A stretch of 36,867 nt of DNA from Chloroflexota bacterium (GCA_016875995.1 VGOG01000011.1:1-36867), one strand, 5' to 3'. Shown: positions 8,639-17,099, numbered from the stretch's first letter. Made by a program: numbers and translations. Notes: generated by a model not told the origin, from the letters alone.

Positions 8639-9094
8639 GTGTCTGTCCAAATGTCTGGCCAGAGTCCAGAGACACAAGCACGCCTGCAAAGCATAAACAA
8701 GTTCCTCGAAGAGATCTACGGCCACCCCCGCTGGCTGAGCGACATCCTGCGCGCTGCGGGGATGGACGAAGACGAGATCACACGGCTGCGGAGCGATCAC
8801 CTGGACGACTACCTGGCCGGGCTTCTCCGGCGTTGGTGGTCGTGGATGGCCGAGATCCTGCCGTCCCGACGCGACGACATCATCGTCCGCCGCTACGGTC
8901 TGAACGGCTCTCCTCGACCGTCCCTGGCCCATCTCGGCCACGAGTACGGTATCTCTCGCGAGCGTGTCCGCCAACTGGAAAAAAGTGCCCTGAAGCGGTT
9001 ACGCTACCCGGCACGCAGACGCAGGCTGGAGCGCATTGCCGTGGAAACAGCGAGGGAGATCTTTGGGGGGTCAGACCGCGGAGGTTGTGACTGA
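8639..9094 (+). CDS. Small protein with sigma-70 region 4-like HTH, BREX-associated
   Basis: A 151-aa protein whose second half (~85-135) is a clear sigma-70 region 4: RRYGLNGSPRPSLAHLGHEY followed by GISRERVRQLEKSALKRLR. No region 2 (-10 recognition, core clamp) is present, so it cannot be a normal sigma factor. It may be a DNA-binding regulator, an anti-/co-sigma-like protein or a phage-sensing adaptor. The first 80 residues are helical and unrecognised (YGHPRWLSDILRAAGMDEDE). The GTG at 8639 touches the brxL TAG; an ATG at 8651 is an alternative. The tight junction implies co-transcription with brxL. Autoregulation of the BREX operon is a reasonable but unproven guess. Confidence 0.75.
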   Translation: MSVQMSGQSPETQARLQSINKFLEEIYGHPRWLSDILRAAGMDEDEITRLRSDHLDDYLAGLLRRWWSWMAEILPSRRDDIIVRRYGLNGSPRPSLAHLGHEYGISRERVRQLEKSALKRLRYPARRRRLERIAVETAREIFGGSDRGGCD

Positions 9095-9146
9095 CCCCGG
9101 ACGAGGTGTTAACCCGATCGCCTATAGGATGACCTGAGTATCAATA

Positions 9147-10892
9147 ATGGCTACAATGATTACCTGCTACGGGGGTATCAACGAGATAGGCGGCAGTAAG
9201 GTCCTGGTCGAAGACGGAAACGTCCGGGCCTTCCTCGATTTTGGCAAATCTTTCGGCCGCTACAGTGACTACTTCGACGGCGTCTTCGTGCGGGAGCGGA
9301 CAACCAGGGGGCTGCTGGATGCCATGGCCCTGGGCCTGATTCCCCCTTTGGAAGGATTGTACAGGGATGACTTGGTCCCCATTTTCAACCCGGCACACGT
9401 TACAGTGCGGGAGGAGGAGTACTCCGACCGGGCGGGTCGGCGCAGAAGACGGCAATGCATGGAACGGGACGAACCCGCTGCCTATGCGGATTTCTGGGCA
9501 CGCTTTCGAATCTGCCCAGGCTACCGGGACCTGAGGCGGGAGGGGCCGGCGGTAGATGCCATCGTGTTGTCTCATGCACATCTGGATCATAGTGGTGATC
9601 TGGACTTTGTGGACCCTGACATTGCGGTGTTATCCTCACGCATGACGGCCTTCATTGCCAAGGCCATGCAGGACAGCGGCAAGCCCGGCGCTTCGGGGGT
9701 GGTCTACGCCAACCCTCATACCGTCAAAGAGAACGGCCTGCTGGCGGCAGATCAGTCGAAGGGATATGTCTGGCGGCGGTGGGGCTTCCTCGATGGCGAG
9801 CCTGCAGGATGTGCAAGCGCATCAGATCCTTTTGCCAGCGCCTGGAGCTTCTGGGTCTGGCGGCCAGCCAAGCAGGATCAGCCCGCCCCGGAAGCAGGAA
9901 CGCACAGCGAACCGGCTCCCTTGAACCTTAGGTGGTGGCCGCTGGACCATTCCCTCTTCGGAGCGGATGGCTTCGTCGTGGAGACGACGGCCGGCCTGAT
10001 AGCTTATACCGGCGACATCAGGTTCCATGGGCGTAACCGTGACCTCAGCTACCGTTTTGCGGAAGAGCTTTCGGTTCTCCGTCCTCTTGCCTTGCTTTGC
10101 GAGGGAACCCGCGCCGGTATCGGTGAACGCGTGACCGAGGATGAGGTCAGGGACAACTGTCTGGCCGCCGTTCAGGCGGCCGAAGGCAGGTTGGTTGTCG
10201 CCGATTTCGCCCCCCGCAACGTAGAGCGGCTCATCACCTTTCTGGACATCGCCCGCCAGACTAAGCGACGTCTGCTCATCCAGCCCAAAGATGCCTACCT
10301 GCTGGCGGCCATGCGCCTGGCTGAGCCGGCATCCGTCCCAGATCTGGAGCGGGAGCCATGGCTGGCCGTGTATGACGATCCCAAAGGCCAGCAGTACAAA
10401 TGGGAGCAGATAACCCGGCAGGTGTATGCCGACAACCTTTTGGGCCCTGACGAAGTCAAGGCACATCCCGGTGACTACATCCTGGCCTTCAGCCTGTGGG
10501 ATATGGCAGACCTGTTGGACGTCGAACATATCCTGGGAGAGGCCCCCGGAGGCGCGTACATCTACTCCAATAGCAAGGCCTATGACGAGGAACAGAAGGT
10601 AGACCTGGTGCGACTATGGAACTGGATCCGCCACTTCGGGATGGAACCGGTCGGATTGGAGGTAGTGGCTCGTGACCGGACTGGCCGGGTGGCCGAGGTT
10701 GACGTGGTGCCGGGCTATCATGCCTCCGGGCATGCTGACGGACCCGAACTGCTCCAGCTCGTGAAGACCGTGCGTCCCAAAGTGCTTATCCCCGTTCACA
10801 CAGAGCAGCCCCAATGGTGGCTAGAGGAACTGGCAGGGACCGGAATCCAGGTGGAGATCCCGCTCTATGCCCGGCCTATGTATCTGCGCTGA
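9147..10892 (+). CDS. RNase J-like MBL-fold / beta-CASP metallohydrolase
   Basis: A 581-aa protein with a metallo-beta-lactamase domain: the metal motif HAHLDH is at ~143-148, and a further DH (~271-272) and TGD (~290-292) lie after an insertion. The beta-CASP closure GYHASGHADGPELLQ is followed by PKVLIPVHTE near the C-terminus, as in RNase J and CPSF-like nucleases. Family members process RNA or DNA 5' ends. It is longer between its MBL motifs than housekeeping RNase J and carries a Pro/Ala-rich insert around 235-262. It lies 52 bp after the sigma-like gene on the same strand, so it may be part of the defence operon as a nuclease effector; it could also be an independent passenger. The Shine-Dalgarno sequence is weak, and an ATG at 9156 is an alternative start. 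Confidence 0.8.
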   Translation: MATMITCYGGINEIGGSKVLVEDGNVRAFLDFGKSFGRYSDYFDGVFVRERTTRGLLDAMALGLIPPLEGLYRDDLVPIFNPAHVTVREEEYSDRAGRRRRRQCMERDEPAAYADFWARFRICPGYRDLRREGPAVDAIVLSHAHLDHSGDLDFVDPDIAVLSSRMTAFIAKAMQDSGKPGASGVVYANPHTVKENGLLAADQSKGYVWRRWGFLDGEPAGCASASDPFASAWSFWVWRPAKQDQPAPEAGTHSEPAPLNLRWWPLDHSLFGADGFVVETTAGLIAYTGDIRFHGRNRDLSYRFAEELSVLRPLALLCEGTRAGIGERVTEDEVRDNCLAAVQAAEGRLVVADFAPRNVERLITFLDIARQTKRRLLIQPKDAYLLAAMRLAEPASVPDLEREPWLAVYDDPKGQQYKWEQITRQVYADNLLGPDEVKAHPGDYILAFSLWDMADLLDVEHILGEAPGGAYIYSNSKAYDEEQKVDLVRLWNWIRHFGMEPVGLEVVARDRTGRVAEVDVVPGYHASGHADGPELLQLVKTVRPKVLIPVHTEQPQWWLEELAGTGIQVEIPLYARPMYLR

Positions 10893-10951
10893 ACGAGGAG
10901 GAGATAGAAGCGTTGCCGCTGATGGTGAACGAGGGGTGGGAGGTGAAGTAG
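10889..10951 (+). pseudogene. C-terminal coding remnant after the MBL gene
   Basis: A short open stretch overlapping the MBL stop reads NEEEIEALPLMVNEGW... and ends at a TAG. It has protein-like composition but no start, and looks like the last ~20 codons of a lost gene or an old extension of the MBL protein. The following 160 bp, up to the transposase, shows nothing else that is clear. Confidence 0.3.
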
Positions 10952-11110
10952 CGAATGGGCATGTCTAACCTGAGATATCCTACTGAACACGAGCCTAACT
11001 GTTGTGCAACCAGAACCGAAATCATTCTAAACCGCTAAAAAACGGCACTTTACTAACCAGATAGTCTTCGGGTAGACTAATCGTGATTACTTTAGCACAA
11101 GGAGGTCACG

Positions 11111-11847
11111 ATGAGTCTACCGCCAGAAGTTGCCGTCGGGGAATGCAAGGTCACGCGAACGGCCCACGCTATGCTGGTGACCTGGGGACTGTTCGCCCGC
11201 CAATACAAACTGGTCCAGGCGCTGTAGGAGGTATCTATTCCCCAACGTTCGCGGGAGCACAGGCCACAGACCAAATGGCCTTGTTGAGCGAGATGGGCTA
11301 CGAGGTCTACAGCAAGGCCTACAGCCACCGGGTTACCCAGGCGATGCACCGGCGGTTAACGGCGATGAACTCCTGGACCCGGGTAGGGGACAACGCCGAG
11401 ATGGTAGCCTGGAAAGACCTGCGGCTCGACTTCTGCCCTTATCCGCTGGATGTGGGCCTGGAGCACTTCTACACCGGGCAGAAAGAATGCTATGCCCTCC
11501 TCTTGCACTATGGCAGCGAGACAGTGACGGAGGACCTGCCCGGATGGTTCTCCTTCTACAACGGCCGGCAGACCATCGAGGCGGGGGTCAAGGAAGGCAA
11601 GCATGTCTTCCAGGTGCATCACCTGAAGGTCCGCTCGGAGGCCGGGCTGGCGATCCAAGAGGAGTTCAGCGCCTTGGCAGCGAATCTGGTACGTTGGGCG
11701 ACCCTCTGGCTGCACGAGCAATGTCCTGGAGCCCGACCCCCCTTTGACCAACCGCAAGCCTCAGTCAAACAGATGGTGCGGGTGGCGGCGAATACCTCGG
11801 CCTTGGTCTTCTGGCAAACAGAAGCGCTTGTCGTGGCAATTCCGTAG
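11111..11847 (+). pseudogene. Decayed IS4-superfamily transposase
   Basis: The ATG at 11111 has a perfect AAGGAGG ribosome site and begins MSLPPEVAVGECKVTRTAHA. A TAG interrupts the frame at 11225, after which homologous-looking sequence resumes (EVSIPQRSREHRPQTK) to about 11275. There the reading jumps to another frame, entering the C-terminal third of a DDE transposase. That part carries the exact IS4 signature Y-(2)-R-(3)-E-(6)-K in FYNGRQTIEAGVKEGK. The middle of the protein, with two of the three catalytic acids, is deleted. The ORF-track entry starting at 11083 is the wrong frame for its first ~65 codons. The element separates the defence block from the next operon, and its 3' end is overlapped by the antisense methyltransferase ORF. 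Confidence 0.8.
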
Positions 11848-12639
11848 GTACTCTCTGTGCTCAGGCGCAACCTCTTTTGACGCAGCGAAGTCCTCAGCAA
11901 GGTCGTGATGGTCACCATGCCTCAAGAAAGGGATCGGTAAATATCGCTCAGGTTTAGCTTCGTAAAAGTCGCAGGCTTCCAGGGCCGGATAGCAGGCGTG
12001 CCAGACCGCCTCGGGCCGGCACTGCGGGCCGATGGCATGGATCAGCAAGCTGTCGGGGGCACGATTGCCTTGTAACATCACCAAGATGCCATGCTGGGCA
12101 GCCAGCAATCCGGCGTAGAGGCCGAGGAAGGCCATCGTGATTCTCAAGGAATGTTTCTCCGAAAGGCGCGGCAGCAGCATCCCGACCCGTTCCCGGTAAG
12201 CGGCATACGCTTCCCCAAACATCTTTTCCAGAATGTGCTTTTCCTCGACACGGGCCTGGGCATAGATGATTCCGGCCATGAACGGCAGGACGCACAAGGC
12301 ATACCACGCGCCCCAGGCCAGAAACCAGCCCAGCAACATGACCAGTCCGGCAGTGTATTGCGGATGCCGCACCCAGGCATACGGCCCGCTGTCCACCAGT
12401 TTGCCAACTTTATCCAGCGTTGTGGTCGTACCTTTCTTGCGCAGGTACATCATCGGATAGACCCGCCCGAGCAGTCCCATGATGAGCAACGGCAAACCAA
12501 GCCCGTATTGGACAGTTGGATTGTCGAAAGTGGGCTGTTCGAACAAAGGCAGCGCCAGGGTGAGAAATCCAAGCATGGCCCCCGCCCCCACCAGAGCTTT
12601 CCTGACCGCTTCGCTTTCCAATGGCGGAACCTTTCTCAT
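11761..12639 (-). CDS. ICMT/PEMT-like membrane methyltransferase with odd C-terminus
   Basis: A 292-aa integral membrane protein of the isoprenylcysteine carboxyl methyltransferase / phospholipid methyltransferase type. It has several hydrophobic helices, the SAM-binding core YAWVRHPQYTAGLVML (~100-115) and the downstream ARVEEKHILEKMFGEAYAAY segment. These enzymes methylate carboxylates, lipids or small molecules at the membrane. The start is the ATG at 12639, which forms an ATGA overlap with the SRPBCC stop; the ORF-track start at 12666 lies inside that gene. After the core (~residue 190) an extra ~100 residues include another hydrophobic helix. The last ~28 residues are read antisense through the transposase remnant, so the natural C-terminus has probably been replaced. 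Confidence 0.75.
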   Translation of the reverse strand: MRKVPPLESEAVRKALVGAGAMLGFLTLALPLFEQPTFDNPTVQYGLGLPLLIMGLLGRVYPMMYLRKKGTTTTLDKVGKLVDSGPYAWVRHPQYTAGLVMLLGWFLAWGAWYALCVLPFMAGIIYAQARVEEKHILEKMFGEAYAAYRERVGMLLPRLSEKHSLRITMAFLGLYAGLLAAQHGILVMLQGNRAPDSLLIHAIGPQCRPEAVWHACYPALEACDFYEAKPERYLPIPFLRHGDHHDLAEDFAASKEVAPEHREYLRNCHDKRFCLPEDQGRGIRRHPHHLFD

Positions 12640-13085
12640 TCCTTGCTTCGCAAGAGTTCTTTCCAACGCCGCTGACGGTGACGATAGAACAGATGGGCAA
12701 ACATCCAGACCAGCCCGGTCAGCAGCCCGGCCCCGATTTCGATCTCGTCGGTGTAGCGCAGTCTGCCATCCCCAAGTGAGTGAAACCGAATGGTGTGGTT
12801 CCAGACCGGCGCAAGTGCGCCGCTTTCTTGGCTCTCGATCAGGTTAGCGGCCCGGTCTATGGTGACGAGCGTGATGCGGTGTTCTCCGACTGGCAAAAAG
12901 CCGAACAGGGACAGCCGCAACGGGTATGTTTTGCCCACAACCCACTCGCCGTCGAGGTCGCCAGCAACCAGTGGCTCGAAACGCAAAAGTGGCGCGGACA
13001 CAAAGCGCAGCGAGGCCGGGCGGCTGATTTCGCCCCACAGTTGTTCCGCCGTACAATCGAAAACCGTCGAGATGCGCGCCAGCAT
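12636..13085 (-). CDS. SRPBCC-family protein
   Basis: A 149-aa protein with the START/Bet v1-like SRPBCC pattern: N-terminal MLARISTVFDCTAEQLWGEI, a central beta-rich part with GEHRITLVTIDRAANLIESQE, and a final helix containing GLVWMFAHLFYRHRQRRW. The fold binds hydrophobic ligands; the ligand is unknown. The ATG overlaps the stop of the upstream YoaP-type gene by one base (TAATG), and its own stop overlaps the next gene (ATGA). The long upstream extension in the ORF-track version (start 13622) is shadow sequence of the GNAT gene. Confidence 0.75.
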   Translation of the reverse strand: MLARISTVFDCTAEQLWGEISRPASLRFVSAPLLRFEPLVAGDLDGEWVVGKTYPLRLSLFGFLPVGEHRITLVTIDRAANLIESQESGALAPVWNHTIRFHSLGDGRLRYTDEIEIGAGLLTGLVWMFAHLFYRHRQRRWKELLRSKE

Positions 13086-13879
13086 TATTCTTGCTCCTTG
13101 ATGTGTGGGCCTGTGAGAGTGGCGCTGGCGTTGAAATCCTTGCGCTGGAGATAGTGGTAGGTGAGCAGTCTGCCATCCAGCACGATGCCAAAGACGCCGT
13201 AGGGACTGGGAGAATTCGCCTGTAGCTCCTGCGCCGATTGGAAGGTCACCACCTGCGAGGGGATGCCTTTCTCCGCTGCGAATTCCAGAGCAATGTTCGT
13301 GGCGTCCTCGACGTAGGGGCATTGCGGCGTGCGGATGACGGTCAGCCCGGCGCCAAAGCGGGCCTGGCGCGCCTCCCAATCGGTGGGAAAGGCCGGGAGC
13401 GGCGCGGCGTCGTCGAAGCGGTAGACCAACAGGTGAAACGAAGGCGGCGCCTGGGCCACATCCACAAAGCCGTGCTTGAGGAAAATGTCCTTTTTCGCCA
13501 TCCACACCCGTTCGGTGGCAACCGTGACGACGCCGTGTTTGCCCTGGGCGCGCGCATCGTCCAGGCACGTCTGGATGAGATGCGCGCCGTAGCCCTTGCC
13601 CTTGCCTTTGCCCACCACCCACAGGCAGTGGATGAGCAGGTAGTCGGGCGCCTGGACGGCCCGCCAGGCGTACTCGCCGGGAATGTACTCGATGAAGCCC
13701 ACCGTCCGCCCGCCGATCTCGTGGATCATGTGGAGCTTGAGGCCTTCGGCAAAGCGCGCCGCCAGCCAGTCGCGCTTTTGACGATAGCCCGGCGTCTTGC
13801 GCTTGCTCATGTAGCAGAAAAAGCCCTGCTTGTCTACATTGTCCGCGTTCACCGTGATCATCTCAAAAGTTTCACTCAT
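13085..13879 (-). CDS. GNAT N-acetyltransferase with YoaP C-terminal domain
   Basis: A 264-aa two-domain protein. An N-terminal GNAT fold (~1-165) includes the acetyl-CoA loop region CLWVVGKGKGKGYGAHLIQ (~85-103). A C-terminal YoaP-like thioredoxin-fold domain (~175-255) has TPQCPYVEDATNIALEFA and YGVFGIVLDGRLLTYHYL. The architecture matches the YoaP family of uncharacterised acetyltransferases. It starts 3 bp after the stop of the preceding GNAT gene, which provides its ribosome site (CGAGGAGT), so the two are co-translated. Substrate unknown. Confidence 0.82.
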   Translation of the reverse strand: MSETFEMITVNADNVDKQGFFCYMSKRKTPGYRQKRDWLAARFAEGLKLHMIHEIGGRTVGFIEYIPGEYAWRAVQAPDYLLIHCLWVVGKGKGKGYGAHLIQTCLDDARAQGKHGVVTVATERVWMAKKDIFLKHGFVDVAQAPPSFHLLVYRFDDAAPLPAFPTDWEARQARFGAGLTVIRTPQCPYVEDATNIALEFAAEKGIPSQVVTFQSAQELQANSPSPYGVFGIVLDGRLLTYHYLQRKDFNASATLTGPHIKEQE

Positions 13880-13882
13880 TTT

Positions 13883-14497
13883 TCATACTCCTCGCGTCAT
13901 TTCCCACATGGGAAGGTCAATGATAGGAAGCACAATCTTTTTGATGACGGCAAACCCCAGGTGTTCGTACATGCTGACATTGCTTTCGGTTTCCGCTTCC
14001 AGATAGAGGGAAACGCCGGTCTGCTCGCTTTTTTCAATCAGTGCTCTCAGCAGCCTGCCGCCGAACCCCTGCCCCTGCATGGCCGGCGCCACGCCAATGA
14101 TCTGGAGATAGATGTAAGGTTTGCCGCTCATGTTTTCTTTGCGGTCCGTTTCAACGGGCCTGAAGATGGGCTGCATTCTTCTGGCGATTCGTGCGCCGAT
14201 TTTCATCCCCGGCCATAGTGCGCCGCTGCGCAGGATGCGCCAGAACGTCATATCGGCCACCGCCCCCGGCAGCCAGGCCGCAACGCCTTCCAAAGCTCCA
14301 GAGGGCGCGTAGACCTCGCCGTATTTCAGGCAATAGCGAACGGGCGTCTCAAAGGCATACGCTCTTTGCGCCATCGTGGCATCACCAAAAACCGCGTTCC
14401 ATACGGGGTCGTGTTGAAAAGCGTCGGCCAACATCACCGCGGCCCGGTGAATGTCTTTTTTCTGTAAACGGTACAAACCAGCCAATGTGTCTGACAT
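13883..14497 (-). CDS. GNAT-family N-acetyltransferase
   Basis: A 204-aa single-domain acetyltransferase. Motif A, binding the acetyl-CoA pyrophosphate, is IGVAPAMQGQGFGGRLL (~134-150; Q-x-x-G-x-G form). It is followed by SLYLEAETESNVSMYEHLGF (~162-181), the usual N-x-x-x-Y-x-x-x-G-F of motif B. The N-terminal part resembles small-molecule GNATs. It lies 8 bp after the truncated hydrolase, with GGTGAGGTGA as ribosome site, and is the first intact gene of the remaining operon. Substrate not determinable. Confidence 0.85.
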   Translation of the reverse strand: MSDTLAGLYRLQKKDIHRAAVMLADAFQHDPVWNAVFGDATMAQRAYAFETPVRYCLKYGEVYAPSGALEGVAAWLPGAVADMTFWRILRSGALWPGMKIGARIARRMQPIFRPVETDRKENMSGKPYIYLQIIGVAPAMQGQGFGGRLLRALIEKSEQTGVSLYLEAETESNVSMYEHLGFAVIKKIVLPIIDLPMWEMTRGV

Positions 14498-14505
14498 CGT
14501 TCACC

Positions 14506-15060
14506 TCACCTGTCGTATGGTTCATTTCTCAAAAACGCGAGAACGTCCCGGCGGAACTGCTTGCCGCCGGCCGGATGCCCCATGTTCGGATAAAGGCAAA
14601 GCCTGGCGTTGGGAATCCCGGCCGCCGTCTCACGGAACAAGGCTGGGGTGTAAAAGGGGTCTCGATCGCCCACGACCACCAGGGTTGGCGCAGCGATCTC
14701 GCCCAGGCGGTCCTTGAAGGCGTGCCGGTCTTCGGCCTCCACGGTGACGACTAGATCGCCGGGGTCTTGTGGCGCGTTCAACGACAGCAGCCACGCGCTG
14801 AACCAGACGAGCGGGCGGGAGAGCCATTTTCCGAGGCCGGCCTGCGGGAACACCGAGCCAACCAGGATGGCCCAGGCCTTCATCCACTGCCCTTGCTGCG
14901 CCAGGCGGGCGACCTCCAGCTGCAACTGCTTGGCCGTGTCGCTCAGCGTGTGCGCGCTCGAGTGGATGACCAGGCGACGCACCAGGTCGGGGTGGTCGGC
15001 GGCGAAATGCTGGACGATGGAGCCGCCGGTCGAGATGCCCAGCACGTCCACCGGCCCACG
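14506..15060 (-). pseudogene. Alpha/beta hydrolase, N-terminus removed by IS982
   Basis: The C-terminal ~185 residues of an alpha/beta hydrolase begin just before the nucleophile elbow (VDVLGISTGGS). They continue through PTLVVVGDRDPFY (acid-bearing strand) and PNMGHPAGG (the catalytic His). The oxyanion-hole N-terminal strands are missing: at about 15060 the sequence turns into IS982 transposase read on the opposite strand. The ORF-track start at 15078 lies in the IS. It would have been the upstream member of the GNAT/YoaP/SRPBCC/ICMT operon, whose promoter is thus also lost. Confidence 0.8.
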
Positions 15061-15486
15061 CCTGCATTTCACCACCACTCTGGCAGGGATAGTGGATTCG
15101 TGGCTGCTGGCTCCAGGTGCTCTTCATGATCTGACCCCAACACCAGAGTTGCTGCGAACCTATCACGACAAGTTGGCTGTCGGTGACAAAGCGTACAACG
15201 ATGCTGATTTGGAGACGGATTTGCGTCGAGAGCAGAACGTTCTTCTTCGTCCTCTGCGCCGTAAGAACCAGCAGAACAAGTGGCCTGAGGCCCTCGCTTA
15301 TGCCTTACAGAAGGCACGGCGGCTGATTGAGACTGCAGGTAGTGTGCTGACGACTGTCTTTCGCATCAATCACCCGGGTGCCCGCTCTTGGTCAGGCGTC
15401 GTAGCCCGTACAGCCACGAGATTGCTCGCTTACAATATGGCCTTTGTGCTCACTTATGTCCTGGAGTTCGTCTTCGGAAACTAGCA
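15061..15486 (+). pseudogene. IS982-family transposase, 3' fragment (copy 1)
   Basis: The C-terminal ~140 residues of an IS982-type DDE transposase: IVDSWLLAPGALHDL, then VGDKAYNDADLE with a catalytic Asp, then LLRPLRRKNQQNKWPEAL. It ends at 15484, and the adjacent terminal repeat GGAAACTAGCA (15476-15486) matches that of copy 2. The 5' half is absent; the fragment is fused at ~15060 to the truncated hydrolase. The first ~115 codons of the ORF-track entry (from 14714) are antisense hydrolase. It is divergent in sequence from copies 2 and 3, so it arrived independently. Confidence 0.8.
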
Positions 15487-15558
15487 CTTTCAGTAGATTT
15501 TGTTTTCCAAAATAAATTTGCCACATGGACTCCTATGAGTGAGATATGATGTAAGCCT

Positions 15559-15687
15559 GCCTAACGGACGGAGCTCAGCGGCGTGGCGGGTGAACCGAGG
15601 CTGCGTCGCCCGCAGGCGCACTGGCGAGCCGAAACAACTCGGAATTGGGGCCCAGGTAGCCACGTCAACTGCATGCGTTCGTTAGCC
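15559..15687 (-). other. attC-like recombination site (C), long form
   Basis: On the minus strand the site starts with R'' GGCTAAC and ends with R' GTTAGGC (perfect GTTRRRY). The outer ~25 nt of each end pair imperfectly (AACGAACGCATGCAGTTGAC with GAGCTCCGTCCGTT). Length 129 bp, within the range of attC sites. It lies at the 3' side of the acyltransferase gene, as expected for a gene cassette. Confidence 0.65.
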
Positions 15688-15745
15688 GCGTTTGTTCGGC
15701 TCAATGCCTATTGCGCTGACTCTTGGCTAGGCCCTCTAGACGAAT

Positions 15746-16906
15746 TCAGAACATCTCGCTGAGTAGTGGTGCACGCTTCAGTATTGCGGCGCTGATACCC
15801 CATGCCAGCAGCACTGTCGAAACCACAGCCAATGCCGCCTTGACGCCCAATGGTAGTTCAACGGACACTAGCAGATAGGCCAGCGGGTAGAGAATAAGCG
15901 GATGAACGTAGTATATGCCGTATGAATTGACGGCCTGGCTCCGCCAGAAGCGCCCCGCCCCGTTTACCCAGGTCCGGAATAGAGCCAATGCCGTCATCAG
16001 AGCCGTCAGACAGAAGATGTTGAAGGCCACACCCGTTGCAACAAACACAAGTGGCCCTGGTTCCGATCCCAATCGGCACGTCAAGTAACCGAGTCCAGCC
16101 AAGACCGCAACAACTCCCCATGTCCAAACGCGTGGGCAATACCCTCCAGGCGTGAACCAGGCGCGCAGGTGTGCATAAACCCCCAGGCAGAAGTAGCCCA
16201 GGTAGAGCGGTACACGCACGGGCTGAAAAACCAACAGGTAACCATGCGTCCAGGCATCAATCGGGTACGCGAGATTGACCCAAAGAAAGCTCCCGGTAAC
16301 GATCACGCTAAATACAGCCAACGCGAGCCATGGCCTTGAGCTAGGTCCTTGTTCGAGCGCCCGCATCCGTGGGCTGATCTCGTAGATCCAGCACAGCAAA
16401 GCGAATAAAAGCATCAGCATCCCGAGGAACCAATACACAGACTGTTGAAATACGAACGGGCTCCAGAAATCTACCGCCCAGAACTCCCACAAGCTCTTGG
16501 AAGTCCCGAGCGACCAATAACCGATATAGGTGGTTGGAGGCGCCAGCAAGAGTGCGCCTAAAACCCAAGGAGCGCCAACCCGGATTGCCTTTTCCTTGAG
16601 AAATTGGTGAGTTCCACGTTTCCGCAGCGACGGATACGCAAAGTAGCCGGCCACGAAGAACAGGATGGGCATGATCGGAACGTCAATCAACAGCACCAAT
16701 TGAGTGAAGGTCAAGTCAGAGTGCTTATCAAGGACATACCACCACTGTGGCGGGTATGCCATATACGTTATTGAAGCGTGAAGAACGATCACCAGCCAGA
16801 TGGTAGCCGCTCGAAGGTTATCTAGGAAGTACAACCGATTTGATCCGCCTGAAGAATGCGATCCTATGGCTGCATTTTGGAGAGCGTCAGCTGGCGAGGC
16901 CGTCAT
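15746..16906 (-). CDS. Acyltransferase 3 (OatA-like) membrane protein, cassette-borne
   Basis: A 386-aa polytopic membrane protein of the acyltransferase-3 family, which O-acylates sugars or lipids. The family signature YFLDNLRAATIWLVIVLHA (first helix with the catalytic His) sits near the N-terminus. FFVAGYFAYPSLRKRGTHQF follows, and about ten hydrophobic helices can be counted. The C-terminus has NSYGIYYVHPLILYPLAYL. The ATG at 16906 has GGGGGA 7 nt upstream; the GTG at 16933 lacks such a site. It is flanked by attC-like sites at both ends (15559-15687 and 17025-17099) and reads in cassette orientation. The ~118 bp between attC and start could hold its own promoter. Confidence 0.88.
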   Translation of the reverse strand: MTASPADALQNAAIGSHSSGGSNRLYFLDNLRAATIWLVIVLHASITYMAYPPQWWYVLDKHSDLTFTQLVLLIDVPIMPILFFVAGYFAYPSLRKRGTHQFLKEKAIRVGAPWVLGALLLAPPTTYIGYWSLGTSKSLWEFWAVDFWSPFVFQQSVYWFLGMLMLLFALLCWIYEISPRMRALEQGPSSRPWLALAVFSVIVTGSFLWVNLAYPIDAWTHGYLLVFQPVRVPLYLGYFCLGVYAHLRAWFTPGGYCPRVWTWGVVAVLAGLGYLTCRLGSEPGPLVFVATGVAFNIFCLTALMTALALFRTWVNGAGRFWRSQAVNSYGIYYVHPLILYPLAYLLVSVELPLGVKAALAVVSTVLLAWGISAAILKRAPLLSEMF

Positions 16907-17024
16907 AGCGATTCCCCCGACTCGAAAAGGCACTGTTAAGGGAGTTTATCATCGTTTGCTTTCGGGCATGGCGCGATCGGTTGCCGACGAGTTTATGATG
17001 TCGGGGAGTTGGCCACGAGTAAGC

Positions 17025-17099
17025 GGCTAACGGCGGCGCATCACCCGCTGGCCGACGAGCGCAGCGAGGAGGCCAGTCGGCACCATGCGCTTGTTAGCC
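17025..17099 (-). other. attC-like recombination site (B)
   Basis: Read on the minus strand, it has R'' GGCTAAC and R' GTTAGCC (each one position off the consensus, but symmetric). The inner arms are CGACTGGCCTCCTCGC and GCTCGTCGGCCAGCGGG. Length 75 bp. The TAA of a residual cassette ORF lies inside R'' (GGC-TAA-C), a common cassette arrangement. Confidence 0.75.

Noticed and set aside
8639-9094. Genuine sigma factor
   Set aside because: No region 2 or 3; only the region-4 helix-turn-helix is present.
12636-13622. 328-aa ORF as one gene
   Set aside because: Only its last 149 residues (from 13085) are real SRPBCC; the rest is another frame of the GNAT-YoaP gene.
14714-15484. 256-aa ORF as an intact transposase
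   Set aside because: The first part is antisense to the truncated hydrolase; only from about 15061 is it transposase.
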